Shown piece by piece: positions 60,482-64,000 of a stretch of 64,000 nt of DNA (positions are counted from its first letter, which is position 1; each line of letters begins with the position of its first letter). Below the pieces are notes generated by a model. That model was given only the letters and a program-made list of their open reading frames with translations, searched no databases and was not told the DNA's origin. The DNA comes from Alteriqipengyuania bathyomarina_B. GTDB taxonomy: Bacteria; Pseudomonadota; Alphaproteobacteria; Sphingomonadales; Sphingomonadaceae. The DNA lies in contig NZ_JBCFZM010000001.1 in assembly GCF_038594605.1 (NCBI RefSeq), positions 1 through 64,000 on the forward strand, read 5' to 3'. A program made the translations under genes and the position numbers.

Positions 60482-60892
60482 ATGCAACCCTTGCGCGCCT
60501 TGATTCGAAACCACCGCCACCTCGCGCTGGTGCTGCTCGTGCTGGCGTTCTGCATCAAGGCGGTCGTCCCGTCGGGCTACATGGTGTCTTCATCCGGCGG
60601 CACCGTGCTGACGGTGACGATCTGTTCCGACGCTTCCGCTGGGCTCGAACAGGTGCAGATGGTGATCCCCGGCAAGGAACGGGGCAGCGGACACTTGAAT
60701 GATGCAGAGCAGGGCGAGCACTGCGCCTTTTCGGGGCTCAACCAGCTTGCCGTGGGCGGTGTGGATGTTGCCCTGTCGGCGCTGGCTCTTGCCTTCATCC
60801 TCGTGCTCGGCCTCGGGCCGGTGCAGCGCCTGCCGTTCCGGCAGTTCTCCCACCTGCGCCCGCCGCTGCGCGGGCCCCCGGCAGTAGCCTGA
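60482..60892 (+). CDS. DUF2946-like membrane protein
   Basis: The 136-residue protein has an N-terminal helix (about 14-32), VPSGYMVSSSGGTVLTVTICSD (typical of DUF2946, with a conserved Cys), a second Cys in EHCAFSGL, and a C-terminal helix VALSALALAFILVLGLGPV. This family occurs in copper-handling loci. It is the first gene of an operon that continues with DUF2244, PCuAC and Sco genes. ATG 60482 is assigned from conservation of the hydrophobic start. Confidence 0.8.
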   Translation: MQPLRALIRNHRHLALVLLVLAFCIKAVVPSGYMVSSSGGTVLTVTICSDASAGLEQVQMVIPGKERGSGHLNDAEQGEHCAFSGLNQLAVGGVDVALSALALAFILVLGLGPVQRLPFRQFSHLRPPLRGPPAVA

Positions 60893-60968
60893 CAATCCAC
60901 GCCTGATTTGTCGGCCCAACCGGTTCGCGCCCGATTTGCGCGTGCCGGTCTGTCGGAGTTTCAAAATA

Positions 60969-61478
60969 ATGTTTTCGATCCATAGCTGCCCCGGCGGGCA
61001 GCCCCTGGCGGAGGAATCCGTCCGGTTCACGCACGATGCAGACCTGATCCTGCATTTGCGAGAGAACCGATCGCAGCTCTCTCAGGAAGCGCGAGCAACC
61101 TTCACCGTCCTCATCGGTCTGTTCATGGCGATGGCGATCCTGCCCGCGATAAAGGGCGATATGCTGGTGCCAATCTTCGCCCTCGGCACCATGGCGTTGC
61201 TGGTCGGTGCGCTCGAATGGCACAGCCGTTCGCAGCCCGACGACGAATGGCTGGCGATCGGGGATGACCGGTTGCGCTGGCGCAGCAATGGTTGCGATCC
61301 TGTCGACCTTCCTGCCCGAGCAACACGTTTGGTTCAGGACGATGCCAGCCCGGCCTGCCTGCGCCTCTTCCTCGAAAACCACTGGCAACGGATCGAGATC
61401 GGTCGCTGCCTCAGTCTCGAAGAAAAGCGCGCGGTCGCCCCGCTGATCGCCCGCCAGCTGGGGGAGGTCTGCGCATGA
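60969..61478 (+). CDS. DUF2244 family membrane protein
   Basis: The 169-residue protein shows the DUF2244 layout: two adjacent helices (about 48-85, TVLIGLFMAMAILPAIKGDM and VPIFALGTMALLVGALEW), then DDEWLAIGDDRLRW and a basic C-terminal strand region. In alphaproteobacteria the family is found beside cytochrome oxidase genes. Its stop overlaps the next start (ATGA). Confidence 0.78.
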   Translation: MFSIHSCPGGQPLAEESVRFTHDADLILHLRENRSQLSQEARATFTVLIGLFMAMAILPAIKGDMLVPIFALGTMALLVGALEWHSRSQPDDEWLAIGDDRLRWRSNGCDPVDLPARATRLVQDDASPACLRLFLENHWQRIEIGRCLSLEEKRAVAPLIARQLGEVCA

Positions 61479-61681
61479 TCCCTGCCACCCTCGATGATCG
61501 CAAGGCACGGCTGCTGCTGCGCATCCGTTGGCTGACCTGGGGAGCGATCGCGATTCTGGTCACTGCGCACGTCGCGGTTGCTCTCACACCACCGGCGCAA
61601 CCGCCCATCCAGCTGTTCGAACAGGACGCTGCCCCTAGCGACGCATCCTGCGGCTGCAGCCACAATCCGGAGATTATCTGA
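61475..61681 (+). CDS. Small single-helix membrane protein with a CGC motif
   Basis: The 68-residue protein has one membrane helix (about 20-37, WGAIAILVTAHVAVAL) and a periplasmic tail ending SDASCGCSHNPEII. The Cys-Gly-Cys-Ser-His stretch could bind copper, fitting its place between DUF2244 and PCuAC genes. ATG 61475 overlaps the upstream stop, and its stop overlaps the next ATG by one base, so all three are coupled. I know of no named family. Confidence 0.7.
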   Translation: MIPATLDDRKARLLLRIRWLTWGAIAILVTAHVAVALTPPAQPPIQLFEQDAAPSDASCGCSHNPEII

Positions 61682-62202
61682 TGACCATTCGCAATATTCT
61701 TGCCGCCTCAGCCCTTGCCGGTGCCATCCTGCTGACGGCCTGCAATTTCGAACCCGGACCCGAAGCGCCGAGCGAGGCGGAAGCTGCCATGAGCGAGATC
61801 GCCATCACCGGAGCATGGTCGCGCGAGACCGCCGAGGGCCAGAACGCAGGCGGCGCATTCATGACGATTGCCAACAGCGGCAGCGCTGACGACCGCCTGA
61901 CGGGTGGGTCGACCTCGGTGGCTGGCGACGTGCAGATTCACACCGTCGACATGACCGATGGGGTGATGCGCATGCGCGAGCTGGAGGATGGGCTGGATGT
62001 GCCCGCAGGCGGCTCCGTCACGCTCAGGCCGGGCAGCTTCCACATCATGCTGATGCAGCTCGATCAGCCGCTGCAGCAAGGCGAGACCGTGCCCGTCACG
62101 CTCACGTTCGAGAAGGCCGGTCCGGTCGAGATCGAACTCGCGATCCAGCCAGTCGGCTCGCAGGGGCCGACTGCTCAGGGTGCGGGAGGCAAGGATGACT
62201 GA
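61681..62202 (+). CDS. Copper chaperone PCu(A)C
   Basis: The 173-residue lipoprotein (lipobox LLTAC) carries the PCuAC metal site: H-x-M in HTVDMTDGVMRMRELEDG and the second H-x2-M in GSFHIMLMQLDQPL. It carries Cu(I) in the periplasm to cytochrome oxidase assembly factors. It is coupled to the upstream small TM gene (TGATG) and overlaps the Sco gene by 8 bases. Confidence 0.92.
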   Translation: MTIRNILAASALAGAILLTACNFEPGPEAPSEAEAAMSEIAITGAWSRETAEGQNAGGAFMTIANSGSADDRLTGGSTSVAGDVQIHTVDMTDGVMRMRELEDGLDVPAGGSVTLRPGSFHIMLMQLDQPLQQGETVPVTLTFEKAGPVEIELAIQPVGSQGPTAQGAGGKDD

Positions 62203-62845
62203 CCCGTTTCCGGAACTCGAAGAAGAGCAGACGCCCGAGGAACGCGAAGCGGGCCAGAAAACCTTTCGGATGATTGTCTGGACGCTCGTTACGCTCGCCG
62301 CGGGGCTCGCATTGTTCGCACTTTTCGGCCCGGCTCGGCACGCGGATCAGCCGGCTGATTATGGTGACAGCGTCGGTGGCACGTTTTCGCTGACCGCGCC
62401 GGACGGCTCCACGGTCACCGACCAGACGCTGCGCGGAAAGCCGTTCGCGATCTTCTTCGGCTTCACCCGCTGTCCGGATGTGTGCCCGACCACGCTGGCC
62501 AGCCTCGCCAGGTTGCGCAAGCGGATGGGCGAGGATGGCGACAAGTTCGAGACCGTCTTTGTTTCGGTCGATCCCGGCTACGATAGCCCGGAGGATGTCG
62601 GCCGCTACGTCGACCTGTTCGGCACGCCGATCATCGGCCTGACCGGATCGGACGAGGCCATCGCCGAAGTCGTAGCCGCCTACCATGCCTATTACCAGAA
62701 GGTGCCGGTCGATGGCGGCGACTACACGATCGACCATACCGCCGCCGTTTACCTCATGGACCGCGAAGGCAAGCTCCAGTCCATCATCGACTATCACGAA
62801 AGCCCGGATGCCTCGCTCGCCAAGCTCGAGCGGCTGGTCGGCTGA
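62195..62845 (+). CDS. SCO1/SenC-type copper protein
   Basis: The 216-residue protein has an N-terminal anchor helix (about 26-44, MIVWTLVTLAAGLALFALFG), a thioredoxin fold with the copper Cys pair in GFTRCPDVCPTTLASL and the distal His in YTIDHTAAVYLMD. It inserts copper into the CuA site of cytochrome oxidase, working with the PCuAC protein encoded just upstream. ATG 62195 overlaps the PCuAC stop. The same frame reopens after its TGA for 37 codons. Confidence 0.94.
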   Translation: MTDPFPELEEEQTPEEREAGQKTFRMIVWTLVTLAAGLALFALFGPARHADQPADYGDSVGGTFSLTAPDGSTVTDQTLRGKPFAIFFGFTRCPDVCPTTLASLARLRKRMGEDGDKFETVFVSVDPGYDSPEDVGRYVDLFGTPIIGLTGSDEAIAEVVAAYHAYYQKVPVDGGDYTIDHTAAVYLMDREGKLQSIIDYHESPDASLAKLERLVG

Positions 62846-62959
62846 TGTTGCGCGATACGTGGCGGCGGCATCCTTGGCACGCGGCAGACGATCTCCGTAG
62901 TCGAAGGCGACTGGACCGACGCCACCAACCTGCGGACCGTCGCCGAAGCGCTGACCTAA
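62846..62959 (+). pseudogene. Coding-like 37-codon fragment in the Sco frame, no start codon
   Basis: Immediately after the Sco stop, the same frame reads 37 sense codons to TAA with strongly coding-like codon use from about the sixth codon on (GILGTRQTISVVEGD, then WTDATNLRTVAEAL). There is no ATG, GTG or plausible TTG start with a ribosome site. It looks like the surviving C-terminal end of another gene; I do not recognise the family. Confidence 0.4.
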
Positions 62960-63035
62960 AGGTCGGGCATAGGCTTGCGCAGTTTCCGGCCGGGCACTTG
63001 GTCGCGCGCGCAAAGCCGCCTAGTGAGGGAGGCGC

Positions 63036-64000
63036 ATGACCAGTTCGCCTTCGCGGGGTTCGACCTCGCGCCTCCAGACGCATCGTTTCCTGATGCTGTA
63101 TGCGCTCGCTGCGGCTGGCGGATCGGCGGCCTATGCCCCGTTCCTGTCGCTACTGCTGCCGATGCGCGCCACGCAGACCTTCGGCGAGAACGGGATCGAG
63201 GTTCTGTCCTATACCGCCTTCGTCGGCGCACTGGCTGCCAGTGCGGGGAGCATCGCGTTCGGTTGGGCGAGCGACAAATCGGGGCATCGGCGGGGCTGGG
63301 TGCTCGCCGGGGTGCTGCTTTCCAGCCTCTTGCTGGTCGCCATGCGTTTCGCGGTTACCGTGCCGATGCTGTTGGCGCTGATCGTGGCGTGGCAGATCGC
63401 TCTCAACATGATGCTGTGCCCGCTGCTCGCCTGGGCCGGCGATTCGATCCCCGACACGCAGAAAGGCACGCTGGGGGGCGTGCTCTCGCTTGCACCGGCG
63501 ATGGGCGCGTTGATCGGTGCGCTGATCACCATTCCGGGCCTTGCCGATCCCGATGCCCGGTTGATCCTCAACGCAGGGATCGTCCTTGCGATGGTCCTGC
63601 CGATCGTCATTTTCGGTAAACCCGTGCCCATGCCGCAACTGATGGCGCCGTCTGCGCCCAGCGATGCGCTACCCCCGGCCGAAGCGATGCCGATCGAGCA
63701 TATCGGCGGCCAAGGGCGGCAGGTCGCGCGCATGTGGCTTGCGCGCCTGCTGATCCAGATTGCCGAAGCGGCGCTGTTCGCCTTCCTGTTGATCTGGCTG
63801 CGCATCCTCGACGGGCGGGTGACCGATAACGACACCGCGCGCATTTTCACCGGCGTTCTGCTCGTGTGCGTACCGCTGGCATTTCTCGCCGGGCGCTGGT
63901 CGGACCGTACGGGGCGTCCGCGTGTGCCGCTGACCGTAACCGCGGGCGCTGCGACCATCGGCCTGCTGGTGATGGCCGCCGCGCCGAACGTGTCGATCGG
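63036..64000 (+). CDS. MFS transporter (partial at right edge)
   Basis: The frame is open to the window end (321 codons). The sequence has paired helices and the MFS signature loops FGWASDKSGHRRGWVL (between helices 2 and 3) and LAGRWSDRTGRPRVPL (between helices 8 and 9). A central cytoplasmic loop rich in Pro/Ala lies around residues 195-225. It resembles sugar-type MFS proteins of the Lplt/NUP group (AAYAPFLSLLLPMRATQ at the first helix), but substrate cannot be assigned. ATG 63036 follows GAGGGAGG. Confidence 0.88.
   Translation, partial: MTSSPSRGSTSRLQTHRFLMLYALAAAGGSAAYAPFLSLLLPMRATQTFGENGIEVLSYTAFVGALAASAGSIAFGWASDKSGHRRGWVLAGVLLSSLLLVAMRFAVTVPMLLALIVAWQIALNMMLCPLLAWAGDSIPDTQKGTLGGVLSLAPAMGALIGALITIPGLADPDARLILNAGIVLAMVLPIVIFGKPVPMPQLMAPSAPSDALPPAEAMPIEHIGGQGRQVARMWLARLLIQIAEAALFAFLLIWLRILDGRVTDNDTARIFTGVLLVCVPLAFLAGRWSDRTGRPRVPLTVTAGAATIGLLVMAAAPNVSI

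Noticed and set aside
62845..63039. 64-codon plus-strand frame starting at the ATG overlapping the Sco stop
   Set aside because: ATGA overlap is attractive, but the product is Arg/His/Ala-rich like an out-of-frame shadow, and the Sco-frame remnant in the same stretch has better codon use.
1..64000. CRISPR arrays, insertion sequences, integrases, rRNA operons
   Set aside because: No repeat-spacer periodicity, transposase or integrase motifs, or rRNA signature sequences were seen on either strand.

Overview
The window looks like a stretch of core chromosome from an alphaproteobacterium of the Sphingomonadales, most likely Erythrobacteraceae. The basis is high G+C coding DNA, sphingomonad-type families (DUF6356, DUF6456, a large TonB-dependent receptor next to acyl-CoA dehydrogenases, the GTG/ATG-overlap style of operon) and the synteny ffs-dnaX-ybaB, lon-HU and yajC-secD-secF. 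I see no rRNA, insertion sequence, prophage or CRISPR array. Two tRNAs (Pro-GGG, Tyr-GTA) and the small SRP RNA are present.

Layout. 1-6556 (minus strand): a complete type I secretion system (TolC, ABC exporter, HlyD adaptor), followed in the same direction by a SLOG-like plus multi-TM protein that runs off the left edge. 6665-19137: an envelope polysaccharide locus. It combines a three-enzyme inositol-phosphodiester route (inositol-3-phosphate synthase, CTP:inositol-1-phosphate cytidylyltransferase, DIPP-synthase-like CDP-alcohol transferase), a second CDP-alcohol transferase, three GT-B glycosyltransferases, a methyltransferase and an ABC-type capsule export chain (KpsE-, KpsM-, KpsT- and Wza-like). 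19147-21545: YeiH-type transporter, Lrp regulator and small genes, one behind a Fur-box-like site. 21638-26336: a polyprenyl-phosphate glycan module (GtrB-like GT2, GT-C-like transferase, flippase-like protein) and galE. 26410-33744: two degenerate signalling proteins, two acyl-CoA dehydrogenases and a TonB-dependent receptor. 33858-43090: GNAT, tRNA-Pro, yajC-secD-secF, a regulator/glycosyltransferase pair, GST, uracil-DNA glycosylase and Uup-type ABC-F. 43193-51433: SIMPL protein, PepSY protein with a PhoP/PhoQ-like pair, polyprenyl diphosphate synthase, a palindrome-controlled membrane protein/XRE pair, HrpB helicase and an NDUFS4-like complex I subunit. 51441-59226: class A beta-lactamase, SRP RNA, dnaX, ybaB, a TonB-C-like protein, lon and HU. 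59339-64000: RlmB-type methyltransferase, tRNA-Tyr, a five-gene copper/oxidase-assembly operon (DUF2946, DUF2244, small TM protein, PCuAC, Sco) and an MFS transporter cut by the right edge.

How it fits together. The most unusual part is the inositol branch inside the capsule locus. Glucose-6-phosphate would become inositol phosphate, then CDP-inositol, which a DIPPS-like enzyme could join to another inositol phosphate or to a glycan or lipid acceptor. In thermophiles these three steps make the solute di-myo-inositol phosphate. Here they sit with glycosyltransferases and an exporter, and no Kdo-linker genes are visible, so an inositol-phosphate-containing surface polymer is the working hypothesis. 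That last step is inference.
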